Shown: one piece after another, positions 9,263 through 17,289 of the stretch
How the letters are laid out: each line of letters starts with the position of its first letter
Numbering within the stretch: the first letter of the stretch is position 1
Source of the DNA: Magnetococcales bacterium
Lineage (GTDB): Bacteria; Pseudomonadota; Magnetococcia; Magnetococcales; Magnetaquicoccaceae
NCBI GenBank assembly: GCA_011089965.1
Contig: JAANAU010000014.1
Span: 24,745-88,744, forward strand
DNA: 64,000 bases
Reading direction: 5' to 3'
Position numbers and translations under genes: made by a program
The notes under the pieces: generated by a model
What the model was told of the DNA's origin: nothing
Databases searched by the model: none
What the model saw: the letters and a program-made list of their open reading frames with translations, nothing else

Positions 9263-9715
9263 TTACAGCTCCAACTCCCGTTTGAAGATCGCCTTGTGGA
9301 TATCCCCCAAACTGACAATGCCCACCAGTTGATCACCATTCTCCACCACTGGAATGCGGCGGAAGCGATGCAGATCCATCTGCGATGCGGCCAGCAGGAT
9401 CGGATCGTTGGGCGATACGGAGAAGACACGCGGGGTCATCAGATTTTCAACCTTTTTGGTCAAGATCTCCTGATAGCTCTCTTCCATGGACTCAAAATCA
9501 CGCTGTTTGAGCGGATCATGCAGAAAGGTACGATAATTGGGCAACAAACCATTGAGAATATCCTTCTCGGAGATGATCCCAACCAGCCTGTTCCCCTCCT
9601 CCACAACAGGCAGACCACTGATCTTGTTGGTACACAGAATCGCCGCGACAGAACGGACGGAATCTTCCCTTTTCACGGTGCGCACGTTACGGGTCATGAC
9701 ATCTTGAACGAGCAT
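9263..9715 (-). CDS. Two-CBS-domain protein
   Basis: 150 residues consisting of two CBS domains: MLVQDVMTRNVRTV... with LPVVEEGNRLVGIISEKDIL, and LMTPRVFSVSPNDP... with IPVVENGDQLVGIVSLGDI. A stand-alone CBS pair normally binds adenine nucleotides (AMP, ATP, SAM or Ap4A in various families) and senses energy or ligand state. AAGGAT about 7 nt before the ATG supports the start. First gene of the run leading to the guanylate-kinase-like, CYTH and apaH genes, which is consistent with nucleotide sensing. The ligand is unknown. Confidence 0.9.
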   Translation of the reverse strand: MLVQDVMTRNVRTVKREDSVRSVAAILCTNKISGLPVVEEGNRLVGIISEKDILNGLLPNYRTFLHDPLKQRDFESMEESYQEILTKKVENLMTPRVFSVSPNDPILLAASQMDLHRFRRIPVVENGDQLVGIVSLGDIHKAIFKRELEL

Positions 9716-9796
9716 GGGTGTTATCCTTGGTTGGTGTCAACGACTGGGAAACCTCTCCCGGTAGGAGGTCAAGCGTTGTCTATAATTTAAAACTTG

Positions 9797-10288
9797 TCAA
9801 GCAAGAAAAAATTTGTCCATGCCTTCACTACACCCTGTGCGCCCTGGCACAGCGGTCATGACCAAAGCATCTTCCGGGCCATCCGGACCAAACCGATAAT
9901 ACCCGCGCCGCCGCCCAACCGTGACAAATCCCAATCCCTGATACAACAAACGGGCCGGCTCATTGGAAATGCGCACCTCCAGAACCACGCACCGTCCCTG
10001 TTGACGCACCACCTCGGCCAGCAACGCCTCCACCAGACGGCGTCCCAACCCCTGCCGACGCGACTCCGGAGCCACACCCAAGGTCAACAGATGCCATTCG
10101 TCGAACAAAGGCCGCGCCACGGCATAACCAACCAGACTCCGCTCCCCCACCACCAACCCCTGCAACCACGCCCCCAGACGCAACTCCTCCAACAACATCT
10201 CCACACTCCAGGGGGAAAGTGAGATCTGCTCTTCCAAAAGCGCCACACTGCGCACCCAGGAAGCGTCCATGACGACAGAACGGATCAT
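9797..10288 (-). CDS. rimI: Ribosomal protein S18 alanine N-acetyltransferase RimI
   Basis: GNAT acetyltransferase, about 163 residues from MIRSVVMDASWVRSV. The ATG overlaps the tsaB stop (ATGA), so translation is coupled. Visible are the acetyl-CoA motif RRQGLGRRLVEALL and the motif B region LLYQGLGFVTVGRRRGYY, typical of RimI (NxxARxLYxxxGF with R-x-x-Y-Y). The longer frame from 10366 lies inside tsaB and is rejected. The tsaB-rimI adjacency is common in proteobacteria and supports RimI over a generic GNAT. Confidence 0.9.
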   Translation of the reverse strand: MIRSVVMDASWVRSVALLEEQISLSPWSVEMLLEELRLGAWLQGLVVGERSLVGYAVARPLFDEWHLLTLGVAPESRRQGLGRRLVEALLAEVVRQQGRCVVLEVRISNEPARLLYQGLGFVTVGRRRGYYRFGPDGPEDALVMTAVPGRTGCSEGMDKFFLA

Positions 10289-11001
10289 GCCCCACCCACA
10301 ACCACGCCACCCGGTTCCTTGGCATCGGCATGCCGGACATACAAAGGCTCCAACAAGGTGGCGCACGGCTCGCGATCATGCCCCCATCGGGCCGCCATTC
10401 TTCCCAACAACCGGACATCCAACGGCCATGCAGCTGGATCTGCCGCCTGACACTGCCTGTCCACCAGGCGCTGCAAGAGTTCCGGATACACGGACAAGCC
10501 GTCCCCGACCAGTGTCAGAGAGACGCCAGAGCGCGCCTTCCACGCCTGCAATGCAGCCGCCAACCGCCCCGGATCCCACACCCCGGGCACCATCTGCACA
10601 CCCGGAGGGTGTCCAGTTGCCAACGTATACACAGCAGCATACACCTCTCCACGACGTGCGTCGAGAACTGCTGCAACATCACCCTCGACCCCGGCACCGG
10701 CAGCCACCACCTCCAGAGTGGAAAAACCCACCACCGGCATCCCATGCACCACTGCCAACCCTTTGGCCACACCCAAAGCCATACGCACGCCGGAAAAACT
10801 GCCCGGACCCAAAGTCACAGCCAGCCGATTGAGATCACCCGTGCGCCAGCCGACCTCCTTGAGCAACCGCTCCAGAGTGAGCGGCAACCCCACCACATGA
10901 CCGGCCTGACCCGTGAATCCGGAAGCCATCACCACCCGCTCCCCTTCCAGCAGTGCCACGGCACCGTGCGCACCCGAGGTATCCATGGCCAGAATCTTCA
11001 T
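10285..11001 (-). CDS. tsaB: tRNA threonylcarbamoyladenosine biosynthesis protein TsaB
   Basis: 238 residues of the ASKHA fold. The N-terminal MKILAMDTSGAHGAVALLEG and the segment LAVTLGPGSFSGVRMALGVAKGLA are characteristic of TsaB (YeaZ). It partners TsaD and TsaE in making t6A37 of ANN-decoding tRNAs. The start overlaps the upstream dinG-like stop by four bases, and its own stop overlaps rimI, so the three genes form one translationally coupled unit. Length is normal. Confidence 0.93.
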   Translation of the reverse strand: MKILAMDTSGAHGAVALLEGERVVMASGFTGQAGHVVGLPLTLERLLKEVGWRTGDLNRLAVTLGPGSFSGVRMALGVAKGLAVVHGMPVVGFSTLEVVAAGAGVEGDVAAVLDARRGEVYAAVYTLATGHPPGVQMVPGVWDPGRLAAALQAWKARSGVSLTLVGDGLSVYPELLQRLVDRQCQAADPAAWPLDVRLLGRMAARWGHDREPCATLLEPLYVRHADAKEPGGVVVGGA

Positions 11002-12926
11002 GCAAAAAAACGGCGTACCGCCTCCCTGTCATGGGTCACCGGCGCATTCGGCAACCCCTCCAAAAAAAATCTCCCATACCATTTCTGCGTCAACCGGGAG
11101 TCCAGCACCACCATCACCCCCCGATCCGCATGCTTGCGCAACAATCGACCCAACCCTTGTTTCAAGGTCAAAATCGCCTGAGGCAATGACAGCTCCCGAA
11201 ACGCGTTGCGGCCATTCCGCTCCAGCCACCGCTGCCGCGCAGCCACCAGAGGTTCCCCCGGCGAGGCAAAAGGCAAGCGGTCCACCACAACCATCGACAA
11301 AGTCTCACCCGGGGCGTCCACCCCTTCCCAGAAACTCGACACCCCCAACAACACCGAGGAGGTCTCCCGTTTGAACGCCTCCAGAAGCGCCCCTTTCGAC
11401 GCCTCCCCCTGCACCAGCACCCGATAGGGTATGCGTCCGACCAGACCGTCGCGGGTCAACTCCAGCATGCGGAAACTGGTGAACAGACACAAGGCACGTC
11501 CGGAACTGAGCGTCAACAAGGCCACCAGCTCTGCCACCACAGCCGGGGCAAATCCCGGATCCAACGGCTCGGGCAGATGACGCGGCAGATACAACAGACT
11601 GCGGGTGGCATAATCAAACACAGGGGGCAATCGACACACCTGCACATCCTGGGCAGCATAACCCATCTGCTCTTGAAAATAGGCAAAACCGTGCGGTCCG
11701 GAATGGGCCGTCAACGTGGCGGATGCAAAAATGGCGGTCTTGACACGCGGGTGCAACGACTCCTTCAGGATCGGACCGGTCTCCAACGGTGCAGCGGACA
11801 AAAAAATGCCACGGTTGCGCGTCTCATACCAATAAACCCGCGCCGGATCATTCAAGGCACGAATCCGCGCACTCTCATCCTGCATCTCATCCGCGCGCCG
11901 TCCACAGGCCGCCAGACCCGGAGAACGGATCCGATGCGGCTCCAACTCTTCACGCAAGGCATGCAAAGCCCACTCCACGGCATGCATGGCATGTCCGGCC
12001 TCCCCTTGCAGATCCTCGGGGGTCAATGCCACCCGCTGGTCCTCCAAGGGAAAGGCATTGCGCAAACGAAAAGCCGCCTCCTCCACTCCGGCCAAAGCAC
12101 CCAGCAAGGCCTCATCCCCACCCCCGGCATCCTCAAACTCACGCCGGGTATCCCGCGCCAGATCTCGCAATTTGTAATTGCTGATCTCCATGGCAAAGAA
12201 ACGTGTGACTACATCCGGAATGCGATGCGCCTCATCAAATACCAGAGCATCATACTCAGGCAGGATCTCGCCAAAACCTCCTTCCTTGACCGCCAGATCG
12301 GCAAAAAAAAGGTGGTGATTGACCACCACCAGATCCACAGAACGCGCCCGCTCCCGTGCCCGATTCAAAAAACAGTGACTGAAATCACTGCATTTGCGCC
12401 CCAGACAGTGATCGCCACCCGCATGGATGCCAGACCACAACACCAACCCTTCGGGCATATCCCGAAACTCGTCACGCTCTCCGGTTTCGGTCCGCTCCAC
12501 CCACGCCTCCAATCGGAACGCCCACTCCCGCTCCCGCTCCAATACCGGCAACCCTTCATGACGAAAGGCACGATAGCGATAAAGACACAAATAGTTGGCC
12601 CGTCCCTTCAAGGCAGCCGCCGTAAACGGCCTCCCCAGCGCCTGCCGCACCAGACCCAGATCCTTCTCCATGATCTGATCCTGCAACGCCTTGGTGGCGG
12701 TCGAGACGATGACCTTGTGTTCCAGACTCAACAGGGGCACCAGATAGGCCAGAGTCTTGCCCGTTCCGGTCGGGGCCTCGATCAGCACGGTTCCTCCGGC
12801 CAATGCCGTCTCCACCACTTGCCTGGCCATGAGAGTCTGTACCGTACGCGCTTCATAACCAGGCAAAGTGGCCGCCATGCGACTGCCTGCACCAAACAGA
12901 CCTTCCACCAAGGCATCCACATCCAT
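10998..12926 (-). CDS. ATP-dependent DNA helicase, DinG/YoaA-like
   Basis: XPD-type superfamily 2 helicase, 642 residues from ATG 12926 (GGAG about 10 nt upstream; the GTG at 12947 is less likely). Motifs are Walker A LIEAPTGTGKTLAYLVP, the DEAH box FDEAHRIPD, and the C-terminal motifs SSFWEGVDAPG and QGLGRLLRK. Cysteines CLGRKCSDFSHCF lie where iron-sulfur helicases of this family bind 4Fe-4S. The first cysteine of the cluster may be upstream (ANYLCLYRYR). It is likely to act in repair at stalled forks. Head of the dinG-tsaB-rimI run, divergent from queD. Confidence 0.88.
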   Translation of the reverse strand: MDVDALVEGLFGAGSRMAATLPGYEARTVQTLMARQVVETALAGGTVLIEAPTGTGKTLAYLVPLLSLEHKVIVSTATKALQDQIMEKDLGLVRQALGRPFTAAALKGRANYLCLYRYRAFRHEGLPVLEREREWAFRLEAWVERTETGERDEFRDMPEGLVLWSGIHAGGDHCLGRKCSDFSHCFLNRARERARSVDLVVVNHHLFFADLAVKEGGFGEILPEYDALVFDEAHRIPDVVTRFFAMEISNYKLRDLARDTRREFEDAGGGDEALLGALAGVEEAAFRLRNAFPLEDQRVALTPEDLQGEAGHAMHAVEWALHALREELEPHRIRSPGLAACGRRADEMQDESARIRALNDPARVYWYETRNRGIFLSAAPLETGPILKESLHPRVKTAIFASATLTAHSGPHGFAYFQEQMGYAAQDVQVCRLPPVFDYATRSLLYLPRHLPEPLDPGFAPAVVAELVALLTLSSGRALCLFTSFRMLELTRDGLVGRIPYRVLVQGEASKGALLEAFKRETSSVLLGVSSFWEGVDAPGETLSMVVVDRLPFASPGEPLVAARQRWLERNGRNAFRELSLPQAILTLKQGLGRLLRKHADRGVMVVLDSRLTQKWYGRFFLEGLPNAPVTHDREAVRRFFA

Positions 12927-13122
12927 GGTTATGTCACTCCATCGCACCAGCCATCACGCTTCCCCCGGTTGGCACGCACCATCCCTGACAGACGCCACCA
13001 TGCCGTTCCATGGACGAAAGCATAACCCATGGCGGATTCGGGTGCAATCGCAGCGGAAACACAGTATGATGGATCATGGCCTGATTCATGGAATCCGCGC
13101 ACTGCTTTCTGGACAAAACCGC

Positions 13123-13554
13123 ATGCAGATCGCTCGCACCTTTACCTTTGATGCTGCCCACCGACTGCCCCATCACGATGGCAAGTGCCACCGTATGCAT
13201 GGCCACGGCTATCGTCTGGAACTGGTTTTTTCCGGCACCCCGCGTCTGCCCCGCCCGGAAGAGGCCCAATCCGGATTTCTGGTCGATTTCGGTCTGCTGG
13301 ATCGCATCATCCGGACCGAACTGATCACACCCAAACTCGACCATTTCCTGCTGAACGAAAGCCTGCCAGAGCTGCCGTACCACTCGGCAGAGTATCTGGC
13401 GGCCTGGATTGTCGGCTGGTGCATGACCCATCTGGATGGCCGCAAGGAGTTGGGCACGACCCGCATCGACCGCGCCCGCCTGTGGGAAAGCGAACGGGCC
13501 TGGGCCGAAGCCTCGCGCGCCGACGCCATGGCATTGGGGTTTGCCAACGCATGA
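13123..13554 (+). CDS. queD: 6-carboxy-5,6,7,8-tetrahydropterin synthase QueD
   Basis: Second step of queuosine/7-deazaguanine synthesis. 143 residues from ATG 13123 (MQIARTFTFDAAHRLP). The frame is open back to 12868 but the upstream part is not QueD-like. Zinc ligands and the catalytic Cys are visible in FDAAHRLPHHDGKCHRMHGH, and the substrate region GFLVDFGLLDRII ... KLDHFLLN follows. The C-terminus is slightly extended (SERAWAEASRADAMAL). The stop overlaps the queE start (ATGA), so the two are coupled. Confidence 0.94.
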   Translation: MQIARTFTFDAAHRLPHHDGKCHRMHGHGYRLELVFSGTPRLPRPEEAQSGFLVDFGLLDRIIRTELITPKLDHFLLNESLPELPYHSAEYLAAWIVGWCMTHLDGRKELGTTRIDRARLWESERAWAEASRADAMALGFANA

Positions 13555-14177
13555 GTGCGGATGACCAACTCTACCCCATCTGCGACATGTTCGCCTCGCT
13601 CCAGGGAGAGGCCACCTGGAGCGGACGCCCCATGCTGTTCATCCGCGCCTGGGGCTGCCCTCTGGCCTGTGCATGGTGTGACGAACCGCTCCACCGCGAC
13701 CCCAAGGCGCGTCAACTGCTCTCACGCCATGCCATCCGAACCGCTTTGCAACACCTGGCGCCAGAGCTGCGCGCCGTGGTGTTGACCGGTGGCGAACCCT
13801 TGGCCCTGCCCGATCTCTCCGGACTGGTCGCCGATCTGCACCATCACGGCTATTGGGTGGCCATGGAGAGCAGCGGTGTTGGCGGCACCCTGCCCGATCC
13901 GCCGGTCGATTGGCTCACCCTCTCCCCAAAAACCCCGCTTCCGGATACACTCTATCACGCTGCCAATGAAATCAAATGGGTACTCGGTGCCGAAGGCGGC
14001 TCCACGGAGTTCATTCTGGCCCTGGCCAACCGTCATCCCAATGTGTGGGTCCAACCCCGTGCCCACGGCAACACCCCGGATCCCGCTGCCCTTGCCCGCT
14101 GCCTCCAGTTGACCATGCAGGCCAACGGTCGCCTGCGCCTCTCCGTGCAGATGCATAAATATATCGGCATTCGATAA
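13551..14177 (+). CDS. queE: 7-carboxy-7-deazaguanine synthase QueE (radical SAM)
   Basis: 208 residues. The radical SAM cluster motif is C-x3-C-x2-C in WGCPLACAWCDEP, preceded by the QueE marker SLQGEATWSGRPMLFIRAWGC. Other motifs are VLTGGEPLA (SAM binding) and the C-terminal LSVQMHKYIGIR, typical of QueE (Q-x-H-K). It converts 6-carboxytetrahydropterin, the QueD product, to CDG. The start overlaps queD by four bases. A T-rich stretch follows the stop. Secure call. Confidence 0.94.
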   Translation: MSADDQLYPICDMFASLQGEATWSGRPMLFIRAWGCPLACAWCDEPLHRDPKARQLLSRHAIRTALQHLAPELRAVVLTGGEPLALPDLSGLVADLHHHGYWVAMESSGVGGTLPDPPVDWLTLSPKTPLPDTLYHAANEIKWVLGAEGGSTEFILALANRHPNVWVQPRAHGNTPDPAALARCLQLTMQANGRLRLSVQMHKYIGIR

Positions 14178-14210
14178 GTGTCATCGGCTATTTTTTTTAC
14201 AATTTTTTTG

Positions 14211-14238
14211 TTGACAATATCCATGTTTTGATTAAAGT
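14211..14238 (+). promoter_or_regulatory. Candidate sigma-70 promoter before the DUF1566 block
   Basis: Perfect -35 TTGACA (14211-14216), 16-bp spacer and a weak -10 TAAAGT (14233-14238), in an AT-rich gap between queE and the next gene. Supports a new transcription unit starting at 14.3 kb. Confidence 0.35.
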
Positions 14239-14291
14239 CAAATCAAAGCTGAATCATCGCTGACCATCCGTCTCGATCAGAGGTCAGAAGA

Positions 14292-16025
14292 ATGAAAACG
14301 ATTATTATTTTTGCCGCATTGTTGACCCCATGGCTCACCCTGGCAACCAACCCGCTGCTGGCTGCCACACCCACGGTCAGCCATCCCATTCCGGATCAGA
14401 CCTGGAGCGCAAGCGGGATCAAACGGTTCCAGTTCCCGGTTGATACCTTCACAGATGCGGCCGGCCATGCCCTGACCTATACCGCCACTTTGGGGAATGG
14501 CACCGCACTTCCGGCATGGCTGAGCTTCAACAGTGCCACCCGCACCTTTTCCGGCAATCCGCCCAGTGGTCAAACCCGGCTCACACTGCGCGTGACTGCC
14601 AGTGACAGCCAGGGTGGACGGGTGACCGATACCTTTTATCTGAATTTCAGCGGCACGCTCAACGATGCCCCGGTCGTAACCACCCCTCTGTCGCCACTGA
14701 CCTGGAACGGCAGTGGCAACAAAAGCTTCCGCGTGCCTCTGAGCACCTTTTCCGATGGGGACGGAGACACCTTGACCTATACGGCCAAACTGGGTTCAGG
14801 AGCCGCATTGCCCACCTGGTTGCGTTTCACGGCTTCGACCCGGACCTTTTCCGGCAATCCCCCGGCAGGACTGGCACCGCTGACACTGCGGGTGACGGTC
14901 AATGATGGCCATGGCGGCAGCCGTTCCAACCAGTTTACCCTCTCTTTCGGCTCAGCCACCAATGATACCCCCGTGGCTGTGCCCGAAACCTTGACCGTGG
15001 CCAACCATCAAACCCTCTCCGATACCCTGACGGCTACCGATGGAGATGGCGACCGATTGACCTACCGCATTGTCACCAACGGCACCAAAGGACGGGCCAC
15101 CCTGACCAATACCACCACCGGTGCTTTCACCTACCGCCCCAACTCCGGGGCCAGCGGCACCGACACCTTCCGCTTCAAGGTCAATGATGGCCGCATCGAT
15201 TCCAATACCGCCACCATTACCGTCAACATCACCAATCCCAACGATGCCCCGACCGCTGCCAACAGCACCCTGACCACCAGCCAGAACCGCGATGCCACCG
15301 GACAACTCTCAGCCAGCGATGCCGATCAGGATCCTTTGACCTATACCATCGTCACCCAGGGAACCAAAGGCGTGGCCACACTCACCAACACCACGGGCAG
15401 CTATCGCTACACCCCCAATACCGGTGCCAGCGGAACAGACAGCTTCACCTTCAAGGCCCATGACGGACGGTTGGACTCCAACATCGCCACAGTGACCGTG
15501 ACCATCCAACCGACCCAATCCACCCCGGCACCCGTGGCCCGCACTGGACAGACCACCTCTTATGCATCCGGAGATGATGGCGCACTCCAGAAAGGGGCAC
15601 CATGGCCCACACCGCGCTTCACGGACAATGACAATGGCACAATCACCGATCATCTGACCAATCTGGTCTGGATGAAAAATGCCAACTGTTGGGATCAACT
15701 CTCCTGGGGATCAGCCCTGAACCGCATAGCCGCCCTGAATGCCGGTTCCCAAGGGTGTTCGGGATATGTCTCCGGAACCCACACCAATTGGCGCTTACCC
15801 AATATCAAGGAGATGCGTTCCTTGATCGACCGTGGTCGCGTGACACCGGGACTGCCAGCCAATCACCCCTTCTCCGGTGTGCAATCAGACTATTACTGGT
15901 CCTCCACCACCACAGCCGGGACTTCGGGGGGCAATGCCTGGGTGGTCTATCTGGGCAGCGGTTTCATCAGCAGTGCCAGCAAGTCCCCCACCTGTTATGT
16001 CTGGCCAGTACGGGATGCTCCCTGA
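14292..16025 (+). CDS. Secreted protein with cadherin/Ig-like repeats and C-terminal DUF1566 domain
   Basis: 577 residues. Signal peptide about 1-25 (MKTIIIFAALLTPWLTLATN ... LLAA). Two dystroglycan-type cadherin-like repeats follow (about 27-120 and 125-215; both contain WxxSG, LPxWLxF and TRTFSGNPP). Two bacterial Ig/VCBS-like repeats come next (about 220-310 and 315-405; TNGTKGRATLTNTT, PNSGASGTDTF). The C-terminus is a DUF1566/Lcl domain (about 425-577; DNDNGTITDHLTNLVWMKN, WRLPNIKEM, YYWSST). It is probably exported and binds ligand, calcium or surface through the repeats. The following gene is a stand-alone copy of the last domain, pointing to duplication. Function unknown. Confidence 0.85.
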   Translation: MKTIIIFAALLTPWLTLATNPLLAATPTVSHPIPDQTWSASGIKRFQFPVDTFTDAAGHALTYTATLGNGTALPAWLSFNSATRTFSGNPPSGQTRLTLRVTASDSQGGRVTDTFYLNFSGTLNDAPVVTTPLSPLTWNGSGNKSFRVPLSTFSDGDGDTLTYTAKLGSGAALPTWLRFTASTRTFSGNPPAGLAPLTLRVTVNDGHGGSRSNQFTLSFGSATNDTPVAVPETLTVANHQTLSDTLTATDGDGDRLTYRIVTNGTKGRATLTNTTTGAFTYRPNSGASGTDTFRFKVNDGRIDSNTATITVNITNPNDAPTAANSTLTTSQNRDATGQLSASDADQDPLTYTIVTQGTKGVATLTNTTGSYRYTPNTGASGTDSFTFKAHDGRLDSNIATVTVTIQPTQSTPAPVARTGQTTSYASGDDGALQKGAPWPTPRFTDNDNGTITDHLTNLVWMKNANCWDQLSWGSALNRIAALNAGSQGCSGYVSGTHTNWRLPNIKEMRSLIDRGRVTPGLPANHPFSGVQSDYYWSSTTTAGTSGGNAWVVYLGSGFISSASKSPTCYVWPVRDAP

Positions 16026-16044
16026 ACAAGAGAGGGGTGAACAC

Positions 16045-16614
16045 ATGAATACCCGCGCGATTCTTCTGACATGCACCCTGCTCTTTCTGGCCGCACCATC
16101 GACCGGCTGGAGCGATCCACCCCCGGCCCCGCTGGCCCAAAGCGGACAAACCACCCAATACCAGAGCGGTGATGATGGCCATCTGGAGAAAGGGGTGGCC
16201 TGGCCCACCCCCCGCTTCACGGAATCCGGCAATGGCACGGTGATCGATCAACTCACAGGACTGGTCTGGATGAAAAATGCCAATTGCTGGGGCCGTCAGA
16301 GCTGGTCCGGGAGCCTTGAAAGCATGGTCGCACTCAACAACGGCACCCAAAATTGCAGCGGCTACAGCGGGACACATACCGACTGGCGCCTGCCGAACAT
16401 CGATGAACTGCAATCCTTGATCGACTACTCCCGCAGCTCCTCCCTGCCTGCCGGACATCCCTTCACCGGTGTGCAATACAGCAACTACTGGTCATCTACC
16501 AGTTATGCCGGCAATCCCAACAATGCCTGGAACCTTTCGTTCAGTAACGGATATGTCGGAACTGGCACCAAAACCAACACCTTTTACCCATGGCCCGTCA
16601 GAGGCGGACAATGA
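16045..16614 (+). CDS. Secreted DUF1566 domain protein
   Basis: 189 residues from ATG 16045 (GAGGGG about 9 nt upstream). Signal peptide about 1-23 (MNTRAILLTCTLLFLAAPSTG). The remainder is a single DUF1566 domain: NGTVIDQLTGLVWMKNANCW, DWRLPNIDELQSLIDYS, SNYWSSTSYAG, YPWPVRGGQ. It closely resembles the C-terminal part of the preceding gene (shared GQTTxYxSGDDGxLxKGxxWPTPRFT). The two conserved cysteines (ANCW and QNC) may form a disulfide, which fits the thioredoxin-like gene that begins 1 nt after its stop. Role unknown. Confidence 0.85.
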   Translation: MNTRAILLTCTLLFLAAPSTGWSDPPPAPLAQSGQTTQYQSGDDGHLEKGVAWPTPRFTESGNGTVIDQLTGLVWMKNANCWGRQSWSGSLESMVALNNGTQNCSGYSGTHTDWRLPNIDELQSLIDYSRSSSLPAGHPFTGVQYSNYWSSTSYAGNPNNAWNLSFSNGYVGTGTKTNTFYPWPVRGGQ

Positions 16615-16615
16615 C

Positions 16616-17080
16616 ATGAAAAAGATAATCATTCTGTTCAGTCTCTGGCTGCTCCTGCTGCCGGGTCATGCTGAGGCGGTCTACCAGGTTGGGGATCGGA
16701 TCGACGAGACCCTGGCTGAACAGTTGCAGATCACCCGGGGGGTGGCCGTGGTCAATTTCTTTGCCTCCTGGTGCCTCTCCTGCAAAAAAGAACAACCCCT
16801 GATTCAAGGCATCAGCACGGCTCTGGCCCAACGCGGCATCCGTCTGCTCGGAATCGATACCGATGAACAACTCAAGGAGGGAGTGGCCTTCCAGAAGGCG
16901 CTCGGGTTGACCTATCCGATCCTCAACGACAACAACCAGCAGATCGTTGCCCGCTTTGGCCCCCTGGGCATGCCTGCATTTTATTATCTGAAGGAACGCA
17001 CCATCGTCAAAATGCGCCTGGGTGCCGTGGACCAGATCGATCAGGTGATCCTGTCTGATCTGAAAGAGCTGGCACCATGA
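16616..17080 (+). CDS. Periplasmic TlpA/ResA-like thioredoxin
   Basis: 154 residues. Signal peptide about 1-21 (MKKIIILFSLWLLLLPGHAEA), then a thioredoxin fold with active site FFASWCLSCKKEQP (CxxC) and the cis-Pro segment GPLGMPAFYYL. Expected to reduce or transfer disulfides outside the cytoplasm. First gene of a tightly packed unit with the DUF4266 lipoprotein (ATGA overlap), DUF3570, ApbE and DsbD-alpha. The DsbD-alpha protein at the end of the unit could be its electron partner. Substrate unknown. Confidence 0.88.
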   Translation: MKKIIILFSLWLLLLPGHAEAVYQVGDRIDETLAEQLQITRGVAVVNFFASWCLSCKKEQPLIQGISTALAQRGIRLLGIDTDEQLKEGVAFQKALGLTYPILNDNNQQIVARFGPLGMPAFYYLKERTIVKMRLGAVDQIDQVILSDLKELAP

Positions 17081-17289
17081 GCCGTTTGTTGTTGCTCACC
17101 ATCAGCGGCGTGCTGCTTGCCGGCTGCGCCTCAGATGTCAAAGCCTGGGAAAAGGGTATCCTGGCCCAACCCCACATGCAGCCCGGCGGCGGAAATTCCA
17201 TCCAGGCCGTGCATGAACATGTCTACACCTCCAAGGAGGGCAGCTTCGGAGGTACGGGGATCGGTGGCGGAGGATGCGGATGCAACTGA
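17077..17289 (+). CDS. DUF4266 small lipoprotein
   Basis: 70 residues. The lipoprotein signal MSRLLLLTISGVLLAGCASD has a lipobox (LLAG-C), so it is probably lipid-anchored in the periplasm or outer membrane. Mature part: VKAWEKGILAQPHMQ, characteristic of DUF4266, and a Gly/Cys-rich tail ending SKEGSFGGTGIGGGGCGCN. The two terminal cysteines and a Ser/Thr-Gly-rich segment could be a metal, disulfide or flavin attachment site (inference). Overlaps the thioredoxin gene at its start and DUF3570 at its end. DUF4266 and DUF3570 genes are commonly found side by side. Confidence 0.85.
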   Translation: MSRLLLLTISGVLLAGCASDVKAWEKGILAQPHMQPGGGNSIQAVHEHVYTSKEGSFGGTGIGGGGCGCN

